64,000 nt of DNA, from positions 1,156,001-1,220,000 of the forward strand of contig NZ_CP092417.1 of assembly GCF_023716865.1 (NCBI RefSeq), read 5' to 3'. Numbering within the stretch: position 1 is the stretch's first letter; every line of letters starts with the position of its first letter. The stretch comes from Endozoicomonas sp. SCSIO W0465 (GTDB taxonomy: Bacteria > Pseudomonadota > Gammaproteobacteria > Pseudomonadales > Endozoicomonadaceae). Below, piece by piece: positions 36,677 through 46,821 of the stretch. The notes beneath the pieces were generated by a model. It did not search any database. It saw only the letters and a list, made by a program, of their open reading frames with translations, and was not told where the DNA came from. A program made the translations under genes and the position numbers.

Positions 36677-38158
36677 CTAACAAGATTTTGGTTCCTGAAA
36701 ATCGCCATTACCAACGCTATCAAGTGAATCACCACACTCCGTTTTAGCAACCCAGACATCCTTATCAATAGTTCTATCCAGAAAAGGAAAGCGACTGCGT
36801 TTAAACTCGGGGGAAAGCCCTGATCTTGACTGCAAATCATAATCCCGCAATACCAGCATAACCGGACCACTGAGCAACAGAATGATCACAAGATTAATCA
36901 ATGCCATAAGCCCCATGGCAAGGTCTGCGACCATCCATACCATCTCGAGGGATGCGATTGAACCCAGAAAGACCAAAAATACGACAATGATACGATAAGC
37001 CAGCAACAAATGAGGATTGTTTCGAATAAACAAAAGGTTTGACTCACCGTAGTAATAATTGGCAATAACCGATGTAAAACCAAAAAAGACGACAGCAATG
37101 GAGATGAACCACTGCCCCCAGCCTCCGACAATACCACCAAGAGCAGCCTGAGTGAGCTGGATGCCATTCAGCGTACTGCCTGCTTCCAGCTGGCCGGATA
37201 ACAGCACAATGGCAGCAGTTGCTGTACAGATCACCATTGTATCGATAAAGACGCTGACCATGGATACGATGCCCTGGGTCGCCGGATGGTTTGGTTTGGG
37301 TGTTGCTGTTGCTGCAGCATTGGGACCACTGCCCATACCGGCTTCATTGGAGAAAAGGCCTCGCTTGATACCCTGCATCATGGCCTGAGACACAGAATAA
37401 CCGATAGCACCGCCTGTGGCTGAATGCAGACCAAACGCACTTTCAAAGATCAGCGTAATGACAGCAGGCATTTCATCAAAACGCAAAACCACAACACCAA
37501 AGGCAATGAGCAGATAAGTCAGGGCCATTGCGGGAACCACTGACTCGGCAAAACGAACAATCGAGTGTATGCCCCTGAAAATGATAAAGGCAGTCACACC
37601 GGCAATGACCAGGCCGACCAACATCGGGCTTACCGCCATATGACCAGAAACGGCCTGGGATACCGAGTTAGCATGAACCGCATTAAAGACAAAACCAAAA
37701 GTGGTTAACAACAGAACTGAAAAGAGGATACCCAGCCAGCGCAAACCAAGTGCTTTCTCTATATAGTAGGCAGGGCCTCCACGAAAGGTTCCGTCTTTAT
37801 TATTCGTCTTATAGAGTTGTGCCAACGTGTTTTCAACAAAACTGGATGCCATTCCCAGCAGGGCAACGACCCACATCCAGAATACAGCACCAGGCCCACC
37901 AACAAAGATGGCAATGGCAACTCCGGCCAGGTTACCGGTACCTACGTGTGCGGCCAGGCTGGTACACAGGGCCTGAAAAGACGATATTTCATTACTGGAT
38001 GTCTTGCGCGACCCCAGCATCAGCTTCCATGCGTGAAAAAAATAACGCAACTGAACAAAGCGACTCCTGACAGTGAAGTAAAGACCTGCACTCAGTAGCA
38101 AGTAGATCAGTAAGTATTCCCAAATAACGGTAGTAATCTGTGAAAAGATCGTACTCAT
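36677..38158 (-). CDS. Sodium:alanine/glycine symporter (AGCS family), copy 2
   Basis: A 493-residue paralogue of the preceding symporter with the same signatures (GTGNLAGVAIAIFVGGPGAV, YKTNNKDGTFRGGPAYYIEKAL, FSNEAGMGSGPNAAATA). The sequences have clearly diverged, so the duplication is not recent. Separate promoters are likely given the 438-bp gap. Substrate may differ from copy 1. Confidence 0.93.
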   Translation of the reverse strand: MSTIFSQITTVIWEYLLIYLLLSAGLYFTVRSRFVQLRYFFHAWKLMLGSRKTSSNEISSFQALCTSLAAHVGTGNLAGVAIAIFVGGPGAVFWMWVVALLGMASSFVENTLAQLYKTNNKDGTFRGGPAYYIEKALGLRWLGILFSVLLLTTFGFVFNAVHANSVSQAVSGHMAVSPMLVGLVIAGVTAFIIFRGIHSIVRFAESVVPAMALTYLLIAFGVVVLRFDEMPAVITLIFESAFGLHSATGGAIGYSVSQAMMQGIKRGLFSNEAGMGSGPNAAATATPKPNHPATQGIVSMVSVFIDTMVICTATAAIVLLSGQLEAGSTLNGIQLTQAALGGIVGGWGQWFISIAVVFFGFTSVIANYYYGESNLLFIRNNPHLLLAYRIIVVFLVFLGSIASLEMVWMVADLAMGLMALINLVIILLLSGPVMLVLRDYDLQSRSGLSPEFKRSRFPFLDRTIDKDVWVAKTECGDSLDSVGNGDFQEPKSC

Positions 38159-38334
38159 TTGAGCCCCAATGATTTTTTACACTTCACAAGAATAGCAGAG
38201 GATTTTTAATACATAAGGGGGACTTTCCAGAGTAAAAGTTGCCTGAAAAGACAAAAAATAAATACTGTCTCAGGTTACCAACCAATAGCCACATGATGGC
38301 ACTAATATTTTCCCTGGAATAGGCAAATGAATAA

Positions 38335-39442
38335 CTCAAGTTACGCACCTTGCTGAAAATCAGCCATTATTGGTGGCATGAAAAATGATCTCATAGAACT
38401 TTATTCTGACTACCTGTTGTCGTCGTCTGGGAAGACCACTGCAACGGGAGTGTCAGAGCTTTTGGATAATGTCTACAGTCATGACCAATTCACCCGATTG
38501 CTTTCAAACAATGAGTTTACCAGTCGTGACTTATGGCTTTACGTTAAACCCGTCGTGCGACAGGTTGAGTGCAGTGATGGGGTTTTGATCTTTGACGATA
38601 CGATTCAGGAAAAGCAGTTCAGCAAAGAGAATGCCCTGAACACCTGGCATTTTGATCATACAAAAAATCGCACCGTGAAAGGTATAAATCTGCTCAATGC
38701 ACACTACCATGCCGGAGATGCGTCGATTCCTGTCGCCTATAAATTGATCGAGAAAACCATCCTGTACACCGACTTGAAGACAAAAAAGGTAAGACGATAT
38801 GCAGAGCAAACCAAAAATGAAATGATGCGGGAGATGCTGATGATTTGCTGCCATAACCAGCTTATGTTCCGCTATGTCCTTGCAGATAGCTGGTTTTGCT
38901 CAAACGACAATATGATGTTTATTCGACACGACTGTAATAAACATTTCCTGATGGCGATGAAGTCAAACCGCAAGGTATCCCTCAGTCTGGACGACAAATT
39001 ACAAGGCCGTTCACAGCGTATAGATACTGTTGATTTTTCAGAAGATAAGCCTGTACAAGGGTGGATAGCAGGTGTCGATTTCCCTGTTCTGCTATACCGT
39101 CAGGTCTTTAAAAACAAAGACGGAAGCACAGGCATTCTCTATCTGGTTTGCAGCGATCTTGACTGTGATGCCGAGACTCTCAAGGCAATCTACGAGAAAC
39201 GGTGGAAAGTCGAGGTCTTCCATAAAACGCTGAAATCGAATGCGTCAATGGCCAAGTCACCGGCGCATACTGTGAGAACACAGAGTAATCATATCTTTCT
39301 TTCAATTTACTCAGCCTTCAGGTTGGAAGTATTGTCATTGAAAGTAAATCTGAATCACTTTCAGCTCAGAGCCAAAATCTATATGGCAGGGCTGAAAGCT
39401 TCGTTGGGGCAGCTGAGAGAGCTGTTAGCTGCGTAACTTCAG
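38335..39442. mobile_element. Complete DDE insertion sequence (1108 bp)
   Basis: Inverted repeats CTCAAGTTACGCA (38335-38347) and the complement of CTGAAGTTACGCA (39430-39442) are flanked by a 7-bp duplication TGAATAA (38328-38334, 39443-39449). One transposase fills it. Confidence 0.88.
38378..39436 (+). CDS. DDE transposase (IS4/IS701-superfamily type)
   Basis: A 352-residue RNase-H-fold transposase. Acidic residues lie in VLIFDDTIQEK (~67-77), VLADSWFCS (~166) and the C-terminal YEKRWKVEVFHKTLKSN (Y-x-x-R-W-x-x-E motif, ~276). The frame is intact and the element has clean ends, so it may still move. I cannot fix the exact IS family; the 7-bp duplication argues against typical IS701 (4 bp). 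Confidence 0.85.
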   Translation: MKNDLIELYSDYLLSSSGKTTATGVSELLDNVYSHDQFTRLLSNNEFTSRDLWLYVKPVVRQVECSDGVLIFDDTIQEKQFSKENALNTWHFDHTKNRTVKGINLLNAHYHAGDASIPVAYKLIEKTILYTDLKTKKVRRYAEQTKNEMMREMLMICCHNQLMFRYVLADSWFCSNDNMMFIRHDCNKHFLMAMKSNRKVSLSLDDKLQGRSQRIDTVDFSEDKPVQGWIAGVDFPVLLYRQVFKNKDGSTGILYLVCSDLDCDAETLKAIYEKRWKVEVFHKTLKSNASMAKSPAHTVRTQSNHIFLSIYSAFRLEVLSLKVNLNHFQLRAKIYMAGLKASLGQLRELLAA

Positions 39443-39517
39443 TGAATAACAGCAATAATTAGTTTGCAGTCATGAATGAATAAAAGTGCAGTTCTGGCAA
39501 ATACTGAATGATCTCTC

Positions 39518-40242
39518 GTAACTGTTCAGCACCCCCACATAAATCTGGAATTTTCTGATTTTTATACCATCCTCTTAAGCACCATTTTTCCACAATATTC
39601 GCCAGCATGATTCCAGAACTACCCGCAACTATGTCGGCTGAGATTCTCTTGAAAGAGAATGCAGAGCTGCGGATGAGAGTTGCCTGTCTGGAAGAGCGAT
39701 GTCGAGAATTGGAAGAAAAGGTTGGCAAGAACAGTCAAAACAGCAGCAAGCCGCCATCGTCTGATGGTTATCAAAAACCTTGTAAAAACAGTAATTCTCC
39801 AGATCATTCTGACGACCTTTCCGCAGATAAAGGTACCGATCCATCGGATGAAAAACCCAATCCTAAAAGTCTGAGACAGTCTTCTGGTAATAAAGCCGGT
39901 GGAAAGAAAGGGCATCAGGGCACTTGTCTTAAACAGGTCGATATCCCTGACTATATTGAGTACCTTCCGGTTAAAGAATGCAATAAATGTCAGGCGTCTC
40001 TTCTTGATAGTGAGCCGGTCAAATATATTGAACGACAGGTGTTTGAACCAGGGAGACCGGGTGAATTTGAAGTAACGGCCCATAGAGCTGAAGTAAAAAT
40101 CTGCACTTGTGGTTGTCGGAATCAGGCTGAATTCCCGGAAGGTGTTACCGCTGCCGCACAATATGGCTCAGCCACACAGGCTATGGCCGTCTATCTTAAC
40201 CAATACCATTTCCTGCCTTTTAAGCGCGTGTCAGAGTATTTT
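39518..40242 (+). mobile_element. IS66-type element, copy 2: 5' fragment
   Basis: Starts with the true IS end GTAACTGTTCAGCACCCCC and runs identically to the other copies through the first ~212 transposase codons, then stops at GAGTATTTT where the next DDE element begins. The encoded fragment (from 39607) keeps the coiled coil and zinc-binding region but no DDE domain, so it is inactive. Confidence 0.92.
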
Positions 40243-40272
40243 CTCGACTTTAGAGTTTTAAGAGCACAATAG
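39607..40272 (+). pseudogene. IS66 transposase N-terminal fragment (copy 2)
   Basis: The first ~212 residues of the IS66 transposase (MIPELPATMSAEILL onward), then ~9 foreign residues read from the adjoining DDE element before a stop. It could at most give a truncated DNA-binding or dimerising protein, a potential dominant-negative form; that is speculation. Confidence 0.88.
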
Positions 40273-41092
40273 TTCCGGCGCATAATCTGCTAAAAGCAAC
40301 CATCCCCAATGACGAAATTCGAGATGGTTGCCATGCTCACTTCAGATCATCAAGTAATCCTCAGGGAGCTCGCTTCATATACAACCTTTCTTGCTGGAGC
40401 GCTATCATCAACTGCAGTACCAACGTTCTGCGAACTGCTGTTCGGTTGCATGCTTTCAGCCGACGGCTTTGTTACACAGGCGTTGTTAACAATTGATTTT
40501 CATTGTGTGTGGAGCAGCTACCACCACTGGCTATCTCAGGGCAAGTGGCAATGGAAGAACTTGGCACGCCACTTGATCCGTCTGGTCTGCTCCAAAGCTC
40601 CTGAGAATCAACCTGTGGTCCTGGGGCTTGATGACTGGGTAATCGAACGGTTTTCCGACAAAGCCCCTGCTTGTCGTACACATCATCAACACAGCAAGAA
40701 ACGCAATCGGCCGACGTACATCTGGGGGCAGTGTTGGGTTTCCCTGGCCATCATATTTGAGCGGGCTGCAGATGAAGTATTTACTGCCATACCGGTGATC
40801 TCATTTCCGACACCAGCTTCAGGTAACACCAGCAAACTGAAAATTGCCGTGGCCATGCTCAGGGTGGTACGCAATGAAGTGAAGGATCGAGTGCTACGCC
40901 TGCTAACCGATTGCTGGTATATGAACTGGACACTGATAAAGCCAGCTCTGGAAATGAACATAGAAGTTGTTGGTCAGATACCTTCAAATCGGGCCCTCTA
41001 TGCTTTGCCGCCAGCACCCACCGTAAAGAAGCGAGGGCGCCCAAAAAAGTACGGCATCAAGATGACGACAGAACAGGTTAAGAAACTGCCGG

Positions 41093-42700
41093 GTAACTGT
41101 TCAGCACCCCCACATAAATCTGGAATTTTCTGATTTTTATACCATCCTCTTAAGCACCATTTTTCCACAATATTCGCCAGCATGATTCCAGAACTACCCG
41201 CAACTATGTCGGCTGAGATTCTCTTGAAAGAGAATGCAGAGCTGCGGATGAGAGTTGCCTGTCTGGAAGAGCGATGTCGAGAATTGGAAGAAAAGGTTGG
41301 CAAGAACAGTCAAAACAGCAGCAAGCCGCCATCGTCTGATGGTTATCAAAAACCTTGTAAAAACAGTAATTCTCCAGATCATTCTGACGACCTTTCCGCA
41401 GATAAAGGTACCGATCCATCGGATGAAAAACCCAATCCTAAAAGTCTGAGACAGTCTTCTGGTAATAAAGCCGGTGGAAAGAAAGGGCATCAGGGCACTT
41501 GTCTTAAACAGGTCGATATCCCTGACTATATTGAGTACCTTCCGGTTAAAGAATGCAATAAATGTCAGGCGTCTCTTCTTGATAGTGAGCCGGTCAAATA
41601 TATTGAACGACAGGTGTTTGAACCAGGGAGACCGGGTGAATTTGAAGTAACGGCCCATAGAGCTGAAGTAAAAATCTGCACTTGTGGTTGTCGGAATCAG
41701 GCTGAATTCCCGGAAGGTGTTACCGCTGCCGCACAATATGGCTCAGCCACACAGGCTATGGCCGTCTATCTTAACCAATACCATTTCCTGCCTTTTAAGC
41801 GCGTGTCAGAGTATTTTAATACTCTCTATAAAATGAGTGTAAGTGCAGGCACTGTCGCCAATTTTGTGGCCAGAACCTATGAAAATCTGGCTTCTACTGA
41901 AGAGGTTATTCGTGACGCCTTGCGGGAATCGTCTGTTGCCGGAGCCGATGAAACGGGTATGCGGGCCGAGGGCTCTTTGCACTGGCTACACGTTATGCGG
42001 GATGAACAATGGACGCTCTACTACTTGTCTGAAAAGCGAGGTCGTGAGGCCATGGACACGATGGGCATACTGCTAACATTTGCAGGCGTTCTGGTTCATG
42101 ATCATTGGAAATCCTATTTTGCATATGCGGCAACTCACGTACTTTGCAATGCCCATCACCTGAGGGAGCTTTTGGGTGTTGTTGATAGGGACAGCAATCA
42201 ACTGGCGTTGCGATTGATGAAGCTACTGAGGCTTTCCTGGCATTACTGCAAGGGCTTTAAGACCATAGGTATGCTACAGATGCCAAGTGTTGTCTGTGAA
42301 CGAATCGAGAAGATTTATGACCGGTTGCTTCAGCGGGCTCTAATGAAAGAAGTCGTCTATATGGAGAAGCAACGAGAGGAGCTTAAGCGCAAGAAAGTCA
42401 AGAATACTAAAGCTTACAATCTCTTCAAACGACTCACTGAGTTCAAGGCTGAGACACTGCGCTTCATGTCAGATTTTACCATTCCCTTCGATAACAATGG
42501 CAGTGAACGGGATGTTCGAATGGCCAAGTTAAAGCAGAAAATCTCAGGCTGCTTCAGGAGTGCAGACGGTGGTTCTATGTTTGCACGGATTCGCAGCTAT
42601 TTGTCGTCTGCCAGAAAACAGGGAATGGACATATATCAATCACTTCATAGAGCTGTTCGGAATTACTGTAATATGCCTTTGCTCAGTGCTGAATAGTTAC
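41093..42700. mobile_element. IS66-type element, copy 3: complete
   Basis: 1608 bp with ends GTAACTGTTCAGCAC and GTGCTGAATAGTTAC, flanked by the 8-bp duplication ACTGCCGG (41085-41092, 42701-42708). It is the cleanest copy in the window and the reference for the others. Confidence 0.96.
41182..42696 (+). CDS. IS66-family transposase, copy 3 (intact)
   Basis: A 504-residue transposase with native C-terminus (…SLHRAVRNYCNMPLLSAE). Order: coiled coil (~8-40), Ser/Lys-rich linker, Cys cluster (ECNKCQ, CTCGC), DDE domain (GADETGMRAEG, HDHWKSYF, CNAHHLREL) and the NNGSERDVRM motif with the last Glu. Likely the active source of the other copies. The element has no tnpA/tnpB orf, unlike classic multi-gene IS66. 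Confidence 0.94.
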   Translation: MIPELPATMSAEILLKENAELRMRVACLEERCRELEEKVGKNSQNSSKPPSSDGYQKPCKNSNSPDHSDDLSADKGTDPSDEKPNPKSLRQSSGNKAGGKKGHQGTCLKQVDIPDYIEYLPVKECNKCQASLLDSEPVKYIERQVFEPGRPGEFEVTAHRAEVKICTCGCRNQAEFPEGVTAAAQYGSATQAMAVYLNQYHFLPFKRVSEYFNTLYKMSVSAGTVANFVARTYENLASTEEVIRDALRESSVAGADETGMRAEGSLHWLHVMRDEQWTLYYLSEKRGREAMDTMGILLTFAGVLVHDHWKSYFAYAATHVLCNAHHLRELLGVVDRDSNQLALRLMKLLRLSWHYCKGFKTIGMLQMPSVVCERIEKIYDRLLQRALMKEVVYMEKQREELKRKKVKNTKAYNLFKRLTEFKAETLRFMSDFTIPFDNNGSERDVRMAKLKQKISGCFRSADGGSMFARIRSYLSSARKQGMDIYQSLHRAVRNYCNMPLLSAE

Positions 42701-43385
42701 ACTGCCGGAAGAAAAAGCAACAGTATGGATGTACGGCAAATTTCGCAAAATACGTTATCGTACCCTGATCTGTCGCGCCAGATTCCTTAAAGGTCGTGAA
42801 GTACGCGTCGTCTGGAGTCGCTTTGAAAATGACAAAGGTCTGACCGAAAGCAGAATATTCATCTCGACCAATCCGGAACTTGAGGGACTGGAGGTGCTTC
42901 GTGCCTATTCCCGGAGATGGCCGGTAGAGCCAATGTTTCACCAACTCAAACATGCTTTTGGCTGTTGCCATTTATGGCAGCAGAAATTGCGAACACTGCT
43001 TCGATGGATGCATTTGAAAATGGCAGGCTATGCATTATTGCAGTTATTAACCGTTTGTAAAAATCAGGCATGTCTGAATATTTCTCGGATACCCTGGAGA
43101 AGCCCGGATACAACCACTGCAGGCATGATGAAAATTGCTCTTTCAGGAATTATTCCGAGGTTCTCTATTCGCAAGGGCTGGAACAGATATAAGCAAAAAT
43201 ATGAGTTCAATTTTCGCGATCTGATCGACCAGTTAATACCGGATAATTCAGAAGCAGCATAACTAAAGGCTTTTAGGCAAAAAACGGAAGTAATAACGAA
43301 CTTGGAAAAACAGTTCACTGATTTCGGCTTGCTTCACTATAAAAAGCTGACCGAATTATCGTTTTATACAGACTCTAAAGTCGAG

Positions 43386-43746
43386 TATCAAGAAGAGACG
43401 CCTGACATTTATTGCATTCTTTAACCGGAAGGTACTCAATATAGTCAGGGATATCGACCTGTTTAAGACAAGTGCCCTGATGCCCTTTCTTTCCACCGGC
43501 TTTATTACCAGAAGACTGTCTCAGACTTTTAGGATTGGGTTTTTCATCCGATGGATCGGTACCTTTATCTGCGGAAAGGTCGTCAGAATGATCTGGAGAA
43601 TTACTGTTTTTACAAGGTTTTTGATAACCATCAGACGATGGCGGCTTGCTGCTGTTTTGACTGTTCTTGCCAACCTTTTCTTCCAATTCTCGACATCGCT
43701 CTTCCAGACAGGCAACTCTCATCCGCAGCTCTGCATTCTCTTTCAA
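43386..43746 (-). pseudogene. IS66 transposase N-terminal fragment (copy 4)
   Basis: About 120 N-terminal codons of the same IS66 transposase on the minus strand, lacking both the start region (displaced beyond 45494) and the DDE domain. Inactive. Confidence 0.85.
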
Positions 43747-43759
43747 GAGAATCTCAGCC

Positions 43760-45486
43760 GTAATTTCTCAAAAAGTGCTGGAAGCAGGATAATTTCGGTC
43801 AGTCGTCTATCCTCTCACCATGGCTTTTCTAGAACACCAGCAGTTACAACCTGAAGATCTACTGAGATTCATCACTCAGCAGCAAGAGCAGATCATTCAG
43901 CTCAAAGAGCAGATAGAATTGCTTGAAGCAGAGATTCGTCGTCTAAAAAAACTGCCCGCAAAGCCTGACATCAAACCAAACACCAAACCTCCCGATGATG
44001 ACACCGGCAGCCCTGATGGAGATCCATCCGCTCCTGAGGGTAACGATGGAGCCAGCCCAGACACCTCGTCAAAGCAGAAGGTTAAGAAGCCCAACGAGAA
44101 AACCAGAAAGCAGCGTAAACAGCCCCGAAAGCCATCGGCGGAAAAATCCATACCCATTGCTGCCACTGATGTTCCGGAGGGATCAATCAGGAATGGAACC
44201 ACCCCTTTTCATGTTCAGGAACTGACAATACAAACATCCAGTATTGAATATCTTTTAGAGCAATGGGTGACACCCGATGGACAAACCATTACGGCCAAAC
44301 CGCCAGCCAGCCTTCATGGACATCATTACGGGCCAATGCTGCAGGCCTACGTTCTGCACCAGTATCATGGTTGCTCCGTTACCCAGCCAGAACTGCTGGA
44401 CTGGCTATGGGACATTGGAATCTCTATTTCCAGCGGGGAACTCAGCCAGCTTCTGACGAAAGGACACGAGCAGTTCCATGCTGAGAAAGATGAGCTGTTG
44501 ACTACAGGTATTCGCTGTTCAAGTTATATCCAGACAGACGACACGGGAACAAGGCATAAGGGGAAGAACGGTTACTGCACCATCATCAATAACGAGTCCT
44601 TTGCCTGGTTCGAGAGCACAGACAGCAAAAGCCGGGAAAATTTCGTAAGCCTACTGCACCGCCCATGGTCAACTTACACGTTCACCGACGATGCCTTGAT
44701 CTATCTGGAAAAACTGGATTACCCCAAAAAGTGGCTACGCGTTCTTAATCCATACAGAGGCGTCACCTTCCTGAGCCATGAAGCCTGGGAAGAATGTATG
44801 AAAGACCTGAGACTAACTGGTAGACGGCGCCAGCAGGCCAGTGAAGCCATGATTTATGGCAGCCTGATACAGCATGGAGCAGGACATCTTACCACCTTCA
44901 GTGATGGGGCAAGGCAGTTCGACGTTTTCAAACACAGCCAGTGCTGGATACATGCAGAGCGAGGGCTGGCAAAAGTTCATCCGGTCAATGATCAGCAGGC
45001 CATGGCTCAGAAATGGCTTCGGACATGGTTCTGGGCCATTTACGATGACCTTAAAGACTTCAAGACAGAGCCAACTGAAAAAAAGGCAATAAAAGTACGA
45101 CAGGGGTTCCAGGCGCTGATCCAAACCCAAACGTGCAGTGGGCTTCTTCAGGATGCTCTGTCAGGGTTGGCTGTAATCAAGGAAGAGCTATTACTGGTTC
45201 TGGATGACCCGAGCTTACCGCTGCACAACAACCTGAGCGAGAGTCAGATACGAGAATATGTTAAACGACGAAAGATCAGTAGTGGGACGCGAAGCGATTT
45301 GGGGCGGCAATGTCGCGACACCTTTGCCAGCCTGAAAAAAACGTGTCGCCTGTATGGTCTCTCTTTTTGGGATTATCTGAAAAGCCGACTAATGGGCGAT
45401 GGGTTATTTCCGAGATTGAGTAACCTGATTGAGGAGGCTTCACGTCATCTTCCGTGTGGTGCTGCCAGCAGTTTTTGAGAAATTAC
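43760..45486. mobile_element. Second IS66-family element (different subgroup), complete
   Basis: 1727 bp with ends GTAATTTCTCAAAAAGTGCT and the complement of GTAATTTCTCAAAAACTGCT, flanked by the 8-bp duplication TCTCAGCC (43752-43759, 45487-45494). It is inserted inside IS66 copy 4. Confidence 0.92.
43820..45478 (+). CDS. IS66-family transposase, second subgroup
   Basis: A 552-residue transposase only distantly related to the other IS66 protein. It has an N-terminal coiled coil (residues ~15-50), a long Pro/Lys/Ser-rich linker (~50-105), and a DDE-like domain: YIQTDDTGTRHKGKNGYC, QCWIHAERGLAKV and LPLHNNLSESQIREYVKRRK. The frame is intact and almost fills the element, so it may be active. 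Confidence 0.88.
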   Translation: MAFLEHQQLQPEDLLRFITQQQEQIIQLKEQIELLEAEIRRLKKLPAKPDIKPNTKPPDDDTGSPDGDPSAPEGNDGASPDTSSKQKVKKPNEKTRKQRKQPRKPSAEKSIPIAATDVPEGSIRNGTTPFHVQELTIQTSSIEYLLEQWVTPDGQTITAKPPASLHGHHYGPMLQAYVLHQYHGCSVTQPELLDWLWDIGISISSGELSQLLTKGHEQFHAEKDELLTTGIRCSSYIQTDDTGTRHKGKNGYCTIINNESFAWFESTDSKSRENFVSLLHRPWSTYTFTDDALIYLEKLDYPKKWLRVLNPYRGVTFLSHEAWEECMKDLRLTGRRRQQASEAMIYGSLIQHGAGHLTTFSDGARQFDVFKHSQCWIHAERGLAKVHPVNDQQAMAQKWLRTWFWAIYDDLKDFKTEPTEKKAIKVRQGFQALIQTQTCSGLLQDALSGLAVIKEELLLVLDDPSLPLHNNLSESQIREYVKRRKISSGTRSDLGRQCRDTFASLKKTCRLYGLSFWDYLKSRLMGDGLFPRLSNLIEEASRHLPCGAASSF

Positions 45487-45612
45487 TCTCAGCCGACATA
45501 GTTGCGGGTAGTTCTGGAATCATGCTGGCGAATATTGTGGAAAAATGGTGCTTAAGAGGATGGTATAAAAATCAGAAAATTCCAGATTTATGTGGGGGTG
45601 CTGAACAGTTAC

Positions 45613-46063
45613 AAAATCCTTATCTTTACTGACAATGGCAAGCCCACAGCTGCGTTATTTTGCCAGAGACCGTGATGAAGCGATTCTCCGTTTTGCCCGG
45701 TTTGTTGCCGAGGGCGTTGGCGTTAATATCTGGGAGCATCTTAAACAGCAGATCTATCTGGGCGACGATAATTTCATCAATGAACAGTTGGCCTATAAAC
45801 CCAAAGGGAAGGCTGCTCTCTCTGAAGTGCCCCATAAGCAGAGGCGGAAAACAGCACCACCACTGAGCTACTTTCTGGCATCAGCCAATCATCGTGATGA
45901 GGCTATTATTTCTGCTTATCAATCGGGTGGCTATAGCCTTACCGAGATCGCTGATTATGTTGGCCTGCACTATACAACCGTCAGCCGGATAGTGCGTAAA
46001 CCCATTGGTGACGTCCTAAAAAAAACTATAGGTAAAAGGCTGATTGCCACTGTTTTGTGTTGA
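45613..46063 (+). pseudogene. C-terminal fragment of a RAYT (REP-associated tyrosine transposase, TnpA_REP)
   Basis: About 140 residues matching the C-terminal half of Y1-type RAYTs: FARFVAEGVGVNIWEHLKQQ, IYLGDDNFI, EVPHKQRRK, then a helix-turn-helix (YSLTEIADYVGLHYTTVSRIV). The catalytic HUH/Tyr half is absent, removed at the junction with IS66 copy 4. RAYTs mobilise or process REP palindromes; palindromic repeats are present elsewhere in the window. Confidence 0.75.
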
Positions 46064-46128
46064 ATTTCTGGTGATTATTGAAAGCAATAAATGCCATTTC
46101 GGGTCCAGACCAAGGGCAGGAGCAACAG

Positions 46129-46821
46129 CTACTCACCTGCCTTTTTAAGCAGTTGGGCAATGAGTGCTTTTGAATATCGGTAATTATGCAGTTGCAACTT
46201 TTCAACGACACTTTTTACCGATGGAATAACACCCGTTTTTTTAGCTTTCAGCAGCACTGCCAGGTTACCGGTAACCGGAATGTCAAGACTTCTGACTGTT
46301 GAGCGACCAGACTTTTCATCAATCAGTAAAACAGACTGATACATCAGGGCCAGGAGCCTGTCCGAGAATAGCGCCCGTAGCGAGGATGGCAGAAGATTGA
46401 GGATAAAAATTTCGTTTTGTGAGGTGAATAGCGGGGCTATTTGCCGAACAAAACGGAATTTTTAGACCAATTTGCTGCCACCGCAGTAGGGCAGTCTATT
46501 CTCGGACAGGCTCCTAGCTTAATGGCTTGAGCCTCCCCGGGATCAAGCAAACGACTCAAACTCCTGATCATCTCATCGGTTTCAGGAATATCCGGGTGCA
46601 CATGGATGACTCCTTCTTTGGCTGACTTTTGTATCTCAGCAAAACCCGGAGCACCCTCTTTTGCCAGACATTCATTCAACACCTGTTGAGGTACCCACAC
46701 TTCACCGCACAGGTCAGACAAATGGATAAACAAACCTGAATATCGCCAGTGCAATTAATGGGCTGCTATCGGCAATGATCTGTGCAGTGCCTGAGGGCTT
46801 ATCTGAGGTTTTCAAGGTCAC
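46129..46821 (-). pseudogene. DUF3368 PIN-domain toxin (VapC-like), split by MITE and frameshifted
   Basis: Pieces in order: IIADSSPLIALA (~46770), then after a shift near 46735 SDLCGEVWVPQQVLNECLAKEG and LLDPGEAQAIKL, then a 160-bp MITE (46354-46513), then ALMYQSVLLIDEKSGR and SLDIPVTGNLAVLLKAKKTG. These are the DUF3368 PIN RNase blocks with the acidic catalytic residues D, E and D. A GTG at 46819-46821 overlaps the upstream UPF0175 gene. The toxin is dead through two lesions. Confidence 0.8.
46354..46513. mobile_element. 160-bp MITE, copy A
   Basis: Ends GAGCCTGTCCGAGAATAG and its exact complement (18 bp), flanked by CCAG / CTAG, a likely 4-bp target duplication with one change. It has a central stem-loop and no ORF. 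Copy B is at 59977-60136 in the opposite orientation. Terminal and central stems differ between the copies but pair within each. Confidence 0.88.

Larger units (their letters stand above)
40309..43262 (+). pseudogene. DDE transposase split by IS66 copy 3
   Basis: The N-terminal part (40309-41092) contains LGLDDWVIERFSDK, SKKRNRPTYIWGQCW and RVLRLLTDCWY; the C-terminal part (42709-43262) contains RRWPVEPMFHQLKHAFG. Deleting IS66 copy 3 and one 8-bp repeat rejoins the frame (EQVKKLP-EEKATVWMYGKF). The type resembles IS701/DDE_5 transposases. It is inactive as it stands. Confidence 0.88.
40243..43385. mobile_element. DDE insertion sequence interrupted by IS66 copy 3
   Basis: Inverted repeats CTCGACTTTAGAGT (40243 on) and ACTCTAAAGTCGAG (ending 43385). 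Removing the inserted IS66 (1608 bp plus 8-bp duplication) leaves ~1527 bp with one transposase gene. The two flanks are IS66 fragments in opposite orientation and share no target duplication, so one side has been rearranged since insertion. Confidence 0.85.
43386..45612. mobile_element. IS66-type element, copy 4: inverted 5' fragment interrupted by another IS66-family element
   Basis: A minus-orientation 5' fragment: 43386-43759 plus 45495-45612, ending at the true IS end GTTAC (45612). It is cut at CTTGATA on the left, next to the DDE element. The right flank breaks a RAYT gene. The encoded N-terminal transposase piece (~120 codons) is split by the inserted element at 43760-45486. Confidence 0.9.

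Noticed and set aside
39518..45612. Composite transposon with inverted IS66 ends
   Set aside because: The outer flanks (GATCTCTC and AAAATCCT) do not match, both IS66 ends are 5' ends of truncated copies, and there is no cargo apart from other IS elements.
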